From Poriferisodalis sp965262965 (lineage in GTDB: Bacteria; Actinomycetota; Acidimicrobiia; Acidimicrobiales; Poriferisodalaceae): a stretch of 64,000 nt of DNA. The first letter of the stretch is position 1; each line of letters begins with the position of its first letter. A program made the translations under genes and the position numbers. The notes beneath the pieces were generated by a model, which searched no databases, was not told the DNA's origin, and saw only the letters and a program-made list of their open reading frames with translations. This document shows positions 18,035-31,922 of this stretch, piece after piece. Location of the stretch: contig NZ_OZ253573.1 of assembly GCF_965262965.1 (NCBI RefSeq), positions 3,844,001 to 3,908,000 on the forward strand. Reading direction: 5' to 3'.

Positions 18035-18373
18035 GTGAGCCTCGGCCTCGGACAGGTCATCGCGGCCGCAGCAGCGACGCTCATCATGGCCCTCGGCATT
18101 GCAGATGTCACGCGGATCGGGCGCCAGCGATTCGCCGCAGCAAAGCGCCGACGCACCAATTGGATCCTGCTGATCGTCTTGTTCGGTCCACTGGCGGTGC
18201 TGCTCTACGCCGCCGCCGTTCGCCCGCAGGTGCTCCATCCTGAGCGATACGTCGACGATGACGATGACGATGACGTTGACGACCAGACGCCAGCGCGTCG
18301 GCGTCATCCCGATGGCGCCTCGCTGGCGGGGGCACAGCCCGAGGCGGTCGCATCGGGCGAGCAGGGGGGTTGA
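18035..18373 (+). CDS. Small membrane protein with an acidic tail
   Basis: A 112-residue protein with two membrane helices (VIAAAAATLIMALGIADV near residue 8 and WILLIVLFGPLAVLLYAAAV near 43) joined by a basic loop. After RPQVLHPERY comes a cytoplasmic tail with a run of aspartates. The layout resembles short phospholipase D N-terminal (PLDc_N) membrane proteins, but that is only a resemblance. The stop overlaps the ATG of the ABC ATPase gene, suggesting co-expression. Confidence 0.6.
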   Translation: MSLGLGQVIAAAAATLIMALGIADVTRIGRQRFAAAKRRRTNWILLIVLFGPLAVLLYAAAVRPQVLHPERYVDDDDDDDVDDQTPARRRHPDGASLAGAQPEAVASGEQGG

Positions 18374-19395
18374 TGGCCGGCACGGATCTCGCAATCGAGG
18401 TCACCGGTCTTCGCAAGAACTACGGCGACCTCGAAGCGGTAGCAGGCGTCGATCTTGAGGTCGCGGCCGGCGAAGTGCTGGCGTTCTTGGGTCCCAACGG
18501 GGCCGGAAAGACGACAACGGTCGAAATCCTCGAAGGCCTGCGCACGAGAAATTCCGGCGAGGTTCGTGTGCTGGGAGCCGACCCAGCCGACGCCAACCCA
18601 GCGTGGCGTGAACGCATCGGAATCGTGCTCCAGGGCGGAAATCTCGACGGCGACTTCACCGCAGCGGAAACCGTAGCGATGTGGGCGGCCTACTACCGCT
18701 CACCGCGTTCGACAGCCGAAGTGCTCGGGCTCGTCGGGCTCGCCGACGCCGCCCGCACCCGCGCCCGCCGGCTCTCGGGGGGTCAGCAGCAGCGGCTCGC
18801 GTTGGCGCTCGCGCTCGTGGGCGACCCCGAGCTGGTCTTCCTCGACGAGCCGACGACCGGATTCGATCCTGCAGCGCGACGCGAGGCCTGGAATACGATC
18901 GACGGCCTGCGCGCGCTCGGCGTGACGGTGTTCCTGACGACGCACTACATGGACGAAGCAGACCGCCTCGCCGACCGGATTGCCGTGATCTCGCACGGTC
19001 GCATCGTGGCCGACGGCACAGCTGCGGACCTCGCCGAGGTGACCGAGATGGCGACCCGCATCAGCTGGGATGCCGCCGAACTCGCAGCCAGCACGCTTCC
19101 AGACGTGCTCAGATCACGTTTGCACGCTGAGGGCCTCGTCGATACTGGTTCCGCCGTTCGGCTTGAGCTCACAACGGACGATGTCAGCGGCGTCGTGCGC
19201 GAGCTGCTCGCCGCGGCCGATGGCGCCGGCGCACGCTTGGACTCCCTGGCGGTTCGTCCGCCCACACTCGAAGACACCTATCTGGCCCTGACCGGAGAAG
19301 CGCCAGAGCACAGCGACGCAACTGTTGCGCACGAGTCCAACGCGGGCGGCCCCGATGACCAGTCTCGACGTCGCCGCCGAAGGGCTCGCACATGA
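18373..19395 (+). CDS. ABC transporter ATP-binding protein (ABC-2 exporter type)
   Basis: A 340-residue ATPase with Walker A GPNGAGKTTT, Q-loop LQGGNL, signature LSGGQQQRLALALA, Walker B ELVFLDEPTTGFDP and H-loop TTHYMDEADRL. Beyond residue 220 there is a C-terminal domain typical of drug or antibiotic exporter ATPases (DrrA/CcmA-like). The ATG at 18373 overlaps the previous stop. It overlaps the permease gene by four bases, so the two form one exporter; the substrate is unknown. Confidence 0.92.
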   Translation: MAGTDLAIEVTGLRKNYGDLEAVAGVDLEVAAGEVLAFLGPNGAGKTTTVEILEGLRTRNSGEVRVLGADPADANPAWRERIGIVLQGGNLDGDFTAAETVAMWAAYYRSPRSTAEVLGLVGLADAARTRARRLSGGQQQRLALALALVGDPELVFLDEPTTGFDPAARREAWNTIDGLRALGVTVFLTTHYMDEADRLADRIAVISHGRIVADGTAADLAEVTEMATRISWDAAELAASTLPDVLRSRLHAEGLVDTGSAVRLELTTDDVSGVVRELLAAADGAGARLDSLAVRPPTLEDTYLALTGEAPEHSDATVAHESNAGGPDDQSRRRRRRART

Positions 19396-20162
19396 CGCGC
19401 CTTCGACAGCTGCGCAGCGAAACGTACTTCAACTTGCTCGGCTTCCGGCGAAGTCCCGCGGCCACGTTCTTCACGATCGTGCTGCCGATTATTTTCCTCG
19501 TGATCTTCACGTCGATCTTCGGCAACGAGCGCATGGGAACGACCGGCGCTCGCGTCGCGACCGTTTACGTGCCCGGCATCCTCGCGCTCTCGGTGGTGTC
19601 GGCCACGTTCGTCAATCAGGCGATCGTCACCACCATCAAGCGGGAGAACGGCCTCCTCAAGGCGGTGCGGGCGACGCCCTTGCCGCCTTGGGTCTTCCTC
19701 GGCGGCCAGATTGCCTCCTCGTTGGCGCTGACCGGCCTCATGACCGTGCTTGTCGTTGGCATCGGACGGATCGCCTACGGCGTCGAGATCCAGGTGGCGG
19801 CGCTGCCGAGCCTGATCATCACGCTGATCCTGGCCGGCGCAGCGTTCTCGGCCATGGGACTTGGCGTGTCGTGCATCTGCCCCAGCGAGAATGCCGCGCC
19901 AGCGGTCACCAACATGATCGTGCTGCCGCTCTACTTCCTCTCGGAAGTATTCATTCCCCCCTCGGTCGGCACACCGCGCTGGATGACGTTCATCGGCGAC
20001 CTGTTTCCCATCAAGCACCTCGCTGTCGCCTTGGGACGCACATTCGACCCGCTCGTCGAAGGGGTCCCGATGCCCGCTGGACGCTGGGCTGTGATCGCCG
20101 CGTGGGGCCTGTTCGCGGCCTTGGCGACGGTGCGCGGTTTTCGTTGGACTCCGCGCCGCTAG
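19392..20162 (+). CDS. ABC-2 type transporter permease
   Basis: A 256-residue membrane protein with about six hydrophobic segments, starting TFFTIVLPIIFLVIFTSIFG near residue 26 and including YVPGILALSVVSATFV and LFPIKHLAVALGRTF, characteristic of ABC2_membrane permeases. The LPLYFLSEVFIPP segment is a family hallmark. It is the partner of the overlapping ATPase. Substrate unknown; such pairs export drugs, lipids or glycans. Confidence 0.9.
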   Translation: MTRLRQLRSETYFNLLGFRRSPAATFFTIVLPIIFLVIFTSIFGNERMGTTGARVATVYVPGILALSVVSATFVNQAIVTTIKRENGLLKAVRATPLPPWVFLGGQIASSLALTGLMTVLVVGIGRIAYGVEIQVAALPSLIITLILAGAAFSAMGLGVSCICPSENAAPAVTNMIVLPLYFLSEVFIPPSVGTPRWMTFIGDLFPIKHLAVALGRTFDPLVEGVPMPAGRWAVIAAWGLFAALATVRGFRWTPRR

Positions 20163-20217
20163 AGCGCCGCAGTGCAGGGCCAACGGAATTGCGGGCAGAA
20201 ACGCGTGCGGGCTGCGG

Positions 20218-20223
20218 CAGACT
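20218..20223 (+). promoter_or_regulatory. Leaderless-type -10 box of tyrS
   Basis: CAGACT, one mismatch from TANNNT, ends 6 nt before GTG 20230. Confidence 0.4.
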
Positions 20224-20229
20224 TGCGGC

Positions 20230-21501
20230 GTGGACGTCCTGGTTGACCTCGATGCGCGTGGGCTGATACATCAGACGACTGACCGGGCGGCGCTGGCGAA
20301 GCGGCTCGATTCCGGACCGGTCACCGTCTACTGCGGTTTCGATCCGACGGCTCCGAGCTTGCACATCGGGAACCTCATGGGGCTGCTGACCCTGCGGCGT
20401 CTGCAGATGGCGGGCCATTGCCCGATCGCGCTCGCCGGCGGGGCGACCGGCATGATCGGCGATCCGAGCGGTCGCTCGACCGAGCGGACGCTGCTCGACG
20501 ACGATGCCCTGGCGCACAACCTCGAGGGCATCGTGCCGCAGCTTCGACAATTCCTGGACTTCGACGACGGGCCGTGCGCAGCTCGCTTGCTCGACAACCG
20601 CGCCTGGACCGTCGGTGTGGGCGTGCTGGACTTCCTGCGCGACGTCGGCAAGCACGTCACGATCCCGCAGATGATCGGCAAGGAATCGGTGCGCAACCGG
20701 TTGGCTGACGGCGACGGGCTGTCATACACCGAGTTCAGCTACATGCTGCTGCAGGCCTACGACTACCTGTGGCTCGCGGAGAACGTCGAATGCGAGCTAC
20801 AGGTCGGTGGCTCGGACCAGTGGGGCAACATCGTGCTCGGCATCGATCTGATCCGGCGTCGTCTCGGTCGCGGCGCACATGCCCTGACTTGGCCGTTGCT
20901 GGCACGCAGCGACGGCACCAAGTACGGCAAGACGGCCGGCGGGGGAACGCTCTGGCTGAGTCCCGAGGCCATGAGTCCGTACCGCTTCTATCAGTCGTGG
21001 ATCGGCGTCGACGACGCCGACGTCGGCAAACTGCTCAGCCAGCTCACGTTCCTGGACCTGTCCGAAGCACGCGAGATCGCGCAGGCCCACGAATCCGATC
21101 CCGGTCGGCGTGACGGCCAGCGGAGGTTGGCGGTCGAGATCACTCGCATCGTTCACGGCCCTGAGGCGGCGGCTGCGGCACAAGGCGCAAGTGATGTGCT
21201 CTTCGGCACCGGCACATCGCCACGCGCTGCATCCGCTACCGCGCTGGCGTTCGTGGCCGAGGAAGTGCCCTCAGGGCCGTTGCATTCGCTCGACGCGTCG
21301 GTGGTCGACGTTCTCGTCGATGCAGAGCTGGCCAGCAGTCGCAGCGAGGCGCGCCGGGCGCTTGCGGAGGGCAGCGTCTACATCAATGGCGAACGCACCT
21401 CTCGTGACGATCGGATCGTGGGTGCCCAAGACCTGCTGCACGGCCGGTACGTGCTGTTGCGACGCGGCAAGAAGCGCTGGCACGTTGCGATCGCGCCCTG
21501 A
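20230..21501 (+). CDS. tyrS: Tyrosyl-tRNA synthetase
   Basis: A 423-residue class I synthetase. The HIGH-type motif is HIGN (about 44-47) after VYCGFDPTAPSL, the KMSKS-type motif is KYGKT (about 231-235), and the GSDQWGNI tyrosine-pocket motif precedes it. The last 70 residues are an S4 RNA-binding domain (ASSRSEARRALAEGSVYINGE). The GTG start follows a leaderless -10 box. I see no T-box upstream. It is followed by strong hairpins and the rRNA promoter. Confidence 0.95.
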   Translation: MDVLVDLDARGLIHQTTDRAALAKRLDSGPVTVYCGFDPTAPSLHIGNLMGLLTLRRLQMAGHCPIALAGGATGMIGDPSGRSTERTLLDDDALAHNLEGIVPQLRQFLDFDDGPCAARLLDNRAWTVGVGVLDFLRDVGKHVTIPQMIGKESVRNRLADGDGLSYTEFSYMLLQAYDYLWLAENVECELQVGGSDQWGNIVLGIDLIRRRLGRGAHALTWPLLARSDGTKYGKTAGGGTLWLSPEAMSPYRFYQSWIGVDDADVGKLLSQLTFLDLSEAREIAQAHESDPGRRDGQRRLAVEITRIVHGPEAAAAAQGASDVLFGTGTSPRAASATALAFVAEEVPSGPLHSLDASVVDVLVDAELASSRSEARRALAEGSVYINGERTSRDDRIVGAQDLLHGRYVLLRRGKKRWHVAIAP

Positions 21502-21592
21502 GCGCCACCCACCGGGGCCGAGAACAAGATCAATCGAATTTGACCGGTGATGTGGTTGCGGCTGTCGGTCCGCACCGGTAGTCTCATGCCTC

Positions 21593-21684
21593 CCCCTCAG
21601 GGCCAGCAATGCTGGTCAGAGGGGTCAGACACCTCCGGCGACGGCCTCTGCTGCGCTCCTCAATGAGGACAGCAGCAACCGTCG
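21593..21684 (+). terminator. Two strong hairpins between tyrS and the rRNA promoter
   Basis: Hairpin 1 (21593-21624): CCCCTC pairs with GAGGGG and CCAGC with GCTGG around an AAT loop. Hairpin 2 (21639-21684): CGACGG with CCGTCG, CTGCT with AGCAG and TCCTC with GAGGA, again around an AAT loop. Neither has a T-tract. Likely roles are termination of tyrS transcription and insulation of the rrn promoter. The 520 bases between tyrS and 16S hold no gene. Confidence 0.5.
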
Positions 21685-21699
21685 GCCAAGTGTCAGCTG

Positions 21700-21750
21700 T
21701 TGACAGCTTGTCGACAGCGCTCCTTGACAACAGAACAGAGGACGATTAAC
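21700..21750 (+). promoter_or_regulatory. Putative rRNA promoter region
   Basis: Two perfect TTGACA hexamers lie at 21700-21705 and 21724-21729. The second is followed 15 nt later by ATTAAC (21745-21750), a passable -10. The first has no clear -10 at normal spacing. Transcription from here would give a 16S leader of about 270 nt. Confidence 0.45.
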
Positions 21751-22021
21751 GCCAGTGCGGGCGATCGGCTGCTGAGTTTCAGTCGCCGGTCGAACCACAA
21801 AGCGGGTTCACGGCCATTTCATGGTCGGGAACCAACCAATCGCATCCGAGCATCTAGCTCGCCTCGTGCGGGCCGAATGCGAAGGTGCACAATTCCAGCC
21901 AGCTGCCGCAGGAGAGGGTATTTCCCCTTCAATGATCGCGGCAGGGGCTCTTCTGATCGTTCCTGCGATGTTCACCGTGTGGCCGCTTCGGCGGCTGCTA
22001 CGAGACTCGCAGGCTCTGATC

Positions 22022-26965
<4,944 letters not shown>

Positions 26966-27077
26966 ATACTCAGCCTCGAGGAAGCGCACCTCTAACTGCG
27001 CTGATCGTGCATCGCTGTGCAGACGTCATTGTGCACTACTGCACTTGTGCGGACGACCATGTCGACCGCATCTTGAT

Positions 27078-27195
<118 letters not shown>

Positions 27196-27204
27196 CCTTT
27201 CATC

Positions 27205-27238
27205 AAGAACCCCCGTCGCTGCTGCGGCGGGGGTTCTT
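27205..27238 (+). terminator. rRNA operon terminator
   Basis: AAGAACCCCC pairs with GGGGGTTCTT and the inner GTCG with CGGC, giving a 14-bp stem with a 6-nt loop, ten bases after 5S. There is no T-tract, but the stem is strong. Confidence 0.85.
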
Positions 27239-27251
27239 CGTGTCTGGGGCC

Positions 27252-27257
27252 TAGCCT
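27252..27257 (+). promoter_or_regulatory. Leaderless-type -10 box
   Basis: TAGCCT ends 6 nt before GTG 27264 and lies just past the rRNA terminator, so the downstream gene has its own promoter. Confidence 0.5.
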
Positions 27258-27263
27258 CGGGGA

Positions 27264-28601
27264 GTGACCGAGAACCGGCGCCCGCCTCGCAGCGGGCGCG
27301 CGCAACGTCCTGATCGCGGTCGCAGTGGACGCCCAGATCGCTCCGGTGGCGTTGGTTCGGGAGGTCGTCGAGACAGCGGCTCCGCTCGTGACGGCGGTCG
27401 CAGTGGCGATCGTCGCCGGCGCCGCGACGACAGCCCCGGTCGAGACTCGGATCGAGAAGGTGACCGCCGCCGCGACGGCCGCCCCGAGCGGCGCAACGAT
27501 GGCGGACCGGCGCGAGGTCGGCGTCCTGATCGAGAGGGTGACCGCTCCCGCGATGATCGCCCCGAGCGGCGCAACGATGGCGGACCGGCGCGAGGTCGGC
27601 GTCCTGATCGAGAGGGTGACCGCCGCAACCGCGGCGAAGGCGAGTCTTCGCGTGGCGCCCGTGCACCGGATCGGTCTGCGCGGCGCTCGGGACCGCCGCG
27701 CCGGCCTGACAAGCCGGTCGACGAGGTGGCAGAGAAAGCCGCCCGCCGTACCGACTGGGGCGGCGTTGCGCGCAAGGGTGCATCAGTGCTGCGACCCATT
27801 CCCGGTGCGGATCGGGGAGATGCGTATGCAGCAGGTGTGCCGGCCCGCAACGAGCAACGTCCCGAGCCGTTGGCGGATCTTGAGCGAGTATCGCCTGAGG
27901 CTGGCGGCCCCCGCCGCAGCGGTGCCCAGGATGCACAGCGTCGGCGACGCCCGAAGGTGCGGCTGGATGTTCCGCAGCTGGACCCGGCCTCGGTGCGAGA
28001 TATGCCGAAGTCCGAACGGGAGCGGCTGGCGCTGCGCCTACGCGACGCCGGGGAGGACTTCCTGGCGGAGCGCTTCGGCGACGCGCTGAGCACGCTGCGG
28101 CCGCTCGCGTCGCGGTTCGCTGCCGTTGCTGAGGTGCAGGAACTGTACGGACTGACGCTGTACCGGCTGGGCCGCTGGACTGCGGCTGCGCACCGGCTCG
28201 AGCAATACGAAGCGATGACGGGCGCAATCGATCAGCTTCCGGTCCTGGCGGATTGCTACAGAGCGCTCGGCCGCCTCAATGACGTCCACGACGTCTGGGA
28301 TCGGCTTCGACTCTCGGGCCCGGATGCCGGCACGATCACAGAGGGTCGGATCGTGACGGCGGGCGCACTGGCTGATGAGGGCAGAACCCAAGACGCCATT
28401 CGACTCCTCGAAGCCGGACCGTTGCGCCCGAAGCGCCCCAAGGAACATCATCTGAGGCTGTGGTACGCGCTTGCCGACCTCTATGACCAGGTCGGCGATC
28501 TGCAACGGGCACGGCGGGGCTTCAGCCGGGTCCAGCAGGCAGAACCCGACTTTGTCGACGTGAACGACCGACTGGCATCGCTCAACGACGCAGCGTCGTG
28601 A
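27264..28601 (+). CDS. Protein with an arginine-rich disordered N-terminus and TPR-like C-terminus
   Basis: 445 residues in two parts. Residues 1 to about 170 are almost only Arg, Gly, Asp, Ser and Pro, in RG/RD-type repeats with a 26-residue duplication (starting RPERRNDGGPARGRRPDREG). Residues from about 230 form alanine- and leucine-rich helix pairs (for example ALSTLRPLASRFAAVAEVQELYG in parts) that look like tetratricopeptide repeats. I do not recognise a named family. The basic, low-complexity tail suggests RNA binding or ribosome association, consistent with, but not shown by, its place directly after the rRNA operon. Confidence 0.8.
   Translation: MTENRRPPRSGRAQRPDRGRSGRPDRSGGVGSGGRRDSGSARDGGRSGDRRRRRDDSPGRDSDREGDRRRDGRPERRNDGGPARGRRPDREGDRSRDDRPERRNDGGPARGRRPDREGDRRNRGEGESSRGARAPDRSARRSGPPRRPDKPVDEVAEKAARRTDWGGVARKGASVLRPIPGADRGDAYAAGVPARNEQRPEPLADLERVSPEAGGPRRSGAQDAQRRRRPKVRLDVPQLDPASVRDMPKSERERLALRLRDAGEDFLAERFGDALSTLRPLASRFAAVAEVQELYGLTLYRLGRWTAAAHRLEQYEAMTGAIDQLPVLADCYRALGRLNDVHDVWDRLRLSGPDAGTITEGRIVTAGALADEGRTQDAIRLLEAGPLRPKRPKEHHLRLWYALADLYDQVGDLQRARRGFSRVQQAEPDFVDVNDRLASLNDAAS
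27481..27636 (+). repeat. Two 78-bp in-frame direct repeats
   Basis: Copies begin at 27481 and 27559; about 65 of 78 bases are identical, with a partial third copy upstream near 27449. They encode the duplicated 26-residue Arg/Asp-rich unit of the 27264 gene. Confidence 0.85.
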
Positions 28602-28725
28602 CGGGCTGCTGGACTCCTCCCGACTTCGAAAGTGCGCCGGTAGAGTGACGGTGTCAATTGGGCGACCGGGCGAATCCGTGAAACCGGCGAACGGATGCAC
28701 CCTGCGAGCGCCAGGAGACGCCAGT

Positions 28726-28762
28726 GAGTGGTGCCCAATGAGTGGTGCCCAATGAGTCGTGC
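28726..28762 (+). repeat. 14-bp tandem repeats in the aldolase leader
   Basis: GAGTGGTGCCCAAT occurs at 28726-28739 and 28740-28753, followed by a partial copy GAGTCGTGC. They end just before the ribosome-binding site of the aldolase. A TAGAGT at 28641-28646 could be the -10 box, which would place the repeats in the 5' leader. Function unknown. Confidence 0.6.
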
Positions 28763-28779
28763 AAGGTGAGCGGCACAAC

Positions 28780-29856
28780 GTGACGACGGACACCGACATC
28801 GAACGCCTGTTGGGCGACCGGGCCTCGTACTTGCTGGACCACAAGTGTGAGGGGATCAGTCGCGACATGCTGACCCTGCCAGGTCCCGATTTCGTCACTG
28901 ACGTGGTCGCCGGCAGCGACAGGTCGCCACAGGTCATGCGCAGCCTGCAGTCGCTGTTCGATCACGGCCGGCTCGGCGGTACTGGGTACGTCTCGATCCT
29001 CCCCGTCGATCAGGGCATCGAGCACACCGCGGCAGCATCGTTCGCCCCCAACCCGATCTATTTCGACCCGGCCGCGATTGTGGAACTCGCCCTCGACGGC
29101 GGATGCAACGCCGTTGCAACGACTTTCGGTGTGCTGGGAGCAGTCTCCCGCCGCTTCGCGCACCGCATTCCGTTCATCGTGAAGCTCAATCACAACGAGC
29201 TCATGACCTACCCGACCACGTACGACCAGATCATGTTCGGATCCGTCGCCCGGGCCCACGAGCTCGGAGCAGCGGGTGTCGGCGCCACCATCTACTTCGG
29301 CTCGGCCGAAAGCGGTCGCCAGATCACCGAAGTCGCCGCCGCCTTCGAGGAGGCGCACCGCCGCGGGATGTTCACCGTGCTGTGGTGCTACCTGCGCAAC
29401 TCGGCCATCAACCTGTCCAACGAAACAGGCGGCGTCGACAACCACGTCGCTGCCGATGCAACCGGGCAGGCCAACCACATCGGCGTCACGATCGAGGCCG
29501 ACATCATCAAGCAGAAGCTGCCTGAGAACAACGGCGCGTTCAACTCGGTGCCAGGATTCGGCAAGACCCACGCCGCTGTGTACGACCGTCTGACCTCGCA
29601 GCACCCGGTTGACCTGTGCCGCTGGCAGGTGGCCAACTGCTATTTGGGGCGCGTGGGGCTCATCAACTCCGGCGGCGCCAGTTCGGGCGCTACCGATCTC
29701 GCAGAGGCCACCGAGACCGCCGTGGTGAACAAGCGCGCCGGCGGCGTCGGCTTGATCTCTGGCCGCAAAGCCTTCCAGCGACCGATGTCCGAGGGCATTG
29801 CGCTGCTCGGAGCCATCCAGGACGTATACCTCGACCCGGCGGTCACGATCGCCTGA
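28780..29856 (+). CDS. Class I fructose-bisphosphate aldolase
   Basis: A 358-residue aldolase of the archaeal-type/DhnA class I family, which uses a lysine Schiff base rather than zinc. Landmarks are YVSILPVDQGIEH near the N-terminus, PFIVKLNHNE (candidate Lys) and GGRK-like GLISGRKAFQRP near the end. It catalyses cleavage and formation of fructose 1,6-bisphosphate. GTG 28780 has AAGGTGAG nine bases upstream; a GTG at 28759 is in frame but has no such site. It stands alone between the TPR-like gene and korA. Confidence 0.88.
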   Translation: MTTDTDIERLLGDRASYLLDHKCEGISRDMLTLPGPDFVTDVVAGSDRSPQVMRSLQSLFDHGRLGGTGYVSILPVDQGIEHTAAASFAPNPIYFDPAAIVELALDGGCNAVATTFGVLGAVSRRFAHRIPFIVKLNHNELMTYPTTYDQIMFGSVARAHELGAAGVGATIYFGSAESGRQITEVAAAFEEAHRRGMFTVLWCYLRNSAINLSNETGGVDNHVAADATGQANHIGVTIEADIIKQKLPENNGAFNSVPGFGKTHAAVYDRLTSQHPVDLCRWQVANCYLGRVGLINSGGASSGATDLAEATETAVVNKRAGGVGLISGRKAFQRPMSEGIALLGAIQDVYLDPAVTIA

Positions 29857-29972
29857 GCAGCCGCCGCCCGGCGGTCGCTCCCAAACAGCCGTGCGACGAC
29901 GGTTGCGGCTAGCGTGTTTGCTGGACTTCCGCCGCACCCCCACACAGAAGCCGACATCCCCCAGGAGGCAAT

Positions 29973-31853
29973 GTGACCGACACCGCATCACGCGAATTGC
30001 CGCTGCAGGAGATCGACGAAGTCATCATTCGCTTCGCCGGCGACTCCGGCGACGGCATGCAGCTGACCGGCGATCAGTTCACCAGCATCTCTGCCGCGCT
30101 CGGCAACGACCTGTCGACGCTGCCGGATTTCCCCGCTGAGATCCGGGCGCCGCAGGGGACGCTCGCGGGCGTCTCGGCGTTCCAGGTCCGCGTCTCGGAC
30201 TTCGACATCACCACGCCGGGCGATGCTCCGACCGTGCTGGTCGCAATGAACCCCGCCGCACTCAAGGCTCAGCTGCACCACCTCACCCAGGGCGGAGCGC
30301 TGATCGTCAACACCGACGCCTTCACCGACCGCAACCTCGACAAGGCCGGCTACAAGAGCAATCCGCTGGACGACGGCACGCTGGACGACTACCGCACCTA
30401 TCCCGTCCCGATGAGCCAGATCACCCGTGACGCGGTGGCCGTGCACGGCGTCAAGCCACGTGACGCCGAGCGGTCCAAGAACTTCTTCGCGCTCGGGCTG
30501 ATCTCGTGGATGTACACACGGCCGACTGAGCCCACCGTCGAATTCATCAACACGAAATTCCGCGGCCGTGAACAGGTCATCAACGCCAACACGGCCGCGT
30601 TCCGCGCCGGGTACAACTTCGGCGAGACGGCTGAAATCTTCGAGGCGCACTACGAGGTCAAGCCGGCTCCACTCCCACCTGGCGAATACACCAACGTCAA
30701 TGGCAACACCGCGCTCGCGTGGGGCTGCATCTCGGCCGGCGAGCTGGCGCGCCTTCCGGTGTTCCTGGGCTCATACCCGATCACTCCGGCTTCGGACATC
30801 CTCCACGAGATGTCGCTCAAGAAGAACTTCGGCGTGCGGACCTTCCAGGCCGAGGACGAGATCGCGGCGGCGGCGTCCGCCGTCGGCGCGGCGTTCGGAG
30901 GAGCGCTGGCGTTCACCGCCACGTCGGGTCCTGGGCTGGCGCTCAAGGGCGAGACGCTGAGCCTGGCCGTCAGCCTTGAGCTGCCCTTGGTGGTGCTCGA
31001 CATACAGCGAGGCGGACCGTCCACCGGCCTGCCGACTAAGCCCGAGCAGGCCGACCTGATGATGGCCATGTACGGCCGTCACTCCGAGTCGCCATTGCCG
31101 ATTGTGGCGCCGCGCAGCCCGGCGGACTGCTTCGACATTGCCATCGAGGCATCACGCATCGCGTTGAAGTACCGCACGCCGGTCATCGTGCTCTCTGACG
31201 GCTACCTCGCCAACAGCTCCGAGCCATGGCTGCTGCCCAACGTCGACACGCTCCCCGACATCGGCGTCGAATTCGCAATCGGCTTCAACGGCACGAATGA
31301 GGACGGCGATGGCATCTTCCTGCCGTATCTGCGTGATCCCGAGACGCTGGCACGGCCTTGGGCCATCCCCGGCACACCCGAGTTGATGCACCGCATCGGC
31401 GGCATCGAAAAGGAAGACGGCACGGGCAATATCTCCTACGACCCCGAGAACCACCAGAAGATGGTCGACTTGCGTCAGGCGAAAGTTGACGGCGTCGATG
31501 TCCCCGATGCCGAGGTGGCCGGAGATGCCGACGCCGATCTGGTCGTGCTGGGCTGGGGTTCGACCTGGGGTGCCATCGACGCCGCCGCAGGACGACTGCG
31601 CGAGGCCGGTCACAAGGTCGCGCACGTGCATCTGCGGCACCTCAATCCGCTGCCCGCCAACCTCGGCGACACACTTCGGCGGTACCGCGCCGTGGTGTGC
31701 CCAGAGATGAACAAGGGCCAGCTCTGCAATCTGGTGCGGGCGAAGTACCTCGTCGACGTCGAGCACATCGGCAAGATCGACGGCGTGCCATTCACTACCG
31801 CAGAGGTGACCGAGGGCGTCCGCAAACGGCTCGAGACACTGGCATCGGCGTAG
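29973..31853 (+). CDS. korA: 2-oxoglutarate:ferredoxin oxidoreductase alpha subunit (gamma-alpha fusion)
   Basis: 626 residues. Residues 1 to about 195 are the gamma domain (RFAGDSGDGMQLTGDQF), which binds CoA-related and redox parts. The alpha domain follows with SYPITPASDILHEMS near 267 and ATSGPGLALKGETLSLA. With KorB it converts 2-oxoglutarate and CoA to succinyl-CoA, CO2 and reduced ferredoxin. An excellent AGGAGG lies 7 nt before GTG 29973. The usual KorA/KorB arrangement of actinobacteria argues for 2-oxoglutarate rather than pyruvate, but the substrate is inferred. Confidence 0.92.
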   Translation: MTDTASRELPLQEIDEVIIRFAGDSGDGMQLTGDQFTSISAALGNDLSTLPDFPAEIRAPQGTLAGVSAFQVRVSDFDITTPGDAPTVLVAMNPAALKAQLHHLTQGGALIVNTDAFTDRNLDKAGYKSNPLDDGTLDDYRTYPVPMSQITRDAVAVHGVKPRDAERSKNFFALGLISWMYTRPTEPTVEFINTKFRGREQVINANTAAFRAGYNFGETAEIFEAHYEVKPAPLPPGEYTNVNGNTALAWGCISAGELARLPVFLGSYPITPASDILHEMSLKKNFGVRTFQAEDEIAAAASAVGAAFGGALAFTATSGPGLALKGETLSLAVSLELPLVVLDIQRGGPSTGLPTKPEQADLMMAMYGRHSESPLPIVAPRSPADCFDIAIEASRIALKYRTPVIVLSDGYLANSSEPWLLPNVDTLPDIGVEFAIGFNGTNEDGDGIFLPYLRDPETLARPWAIPGTPELMHRIGGIEKEDGTGNISYDPENHQKMVDLRQAKVDGVDVPDAEVAGDADADLVVLGWGSTWGAIDAAAGRLREAGHKVAHVHLRHLNPLPANLGDTLRRYRAVVCPEMNKGQLCNLVRAKYLVDVEHIGKIDGVPFTTAEVTEGVRKRLETLASA

Positions 31854-31922
31854 GCGCCGCGCCCGAGCACACCAACACACGACATTCGCGACAGCAACAA
31901 CCCCACAGAGACGAGTTCGAAG

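Noticed and set aside
27481..27636. Direct repeats as a CRISPR array
   Set aside because: The repeats are contiguous 78-bp in-frame units within a coding region, without unique spacers of regular length.
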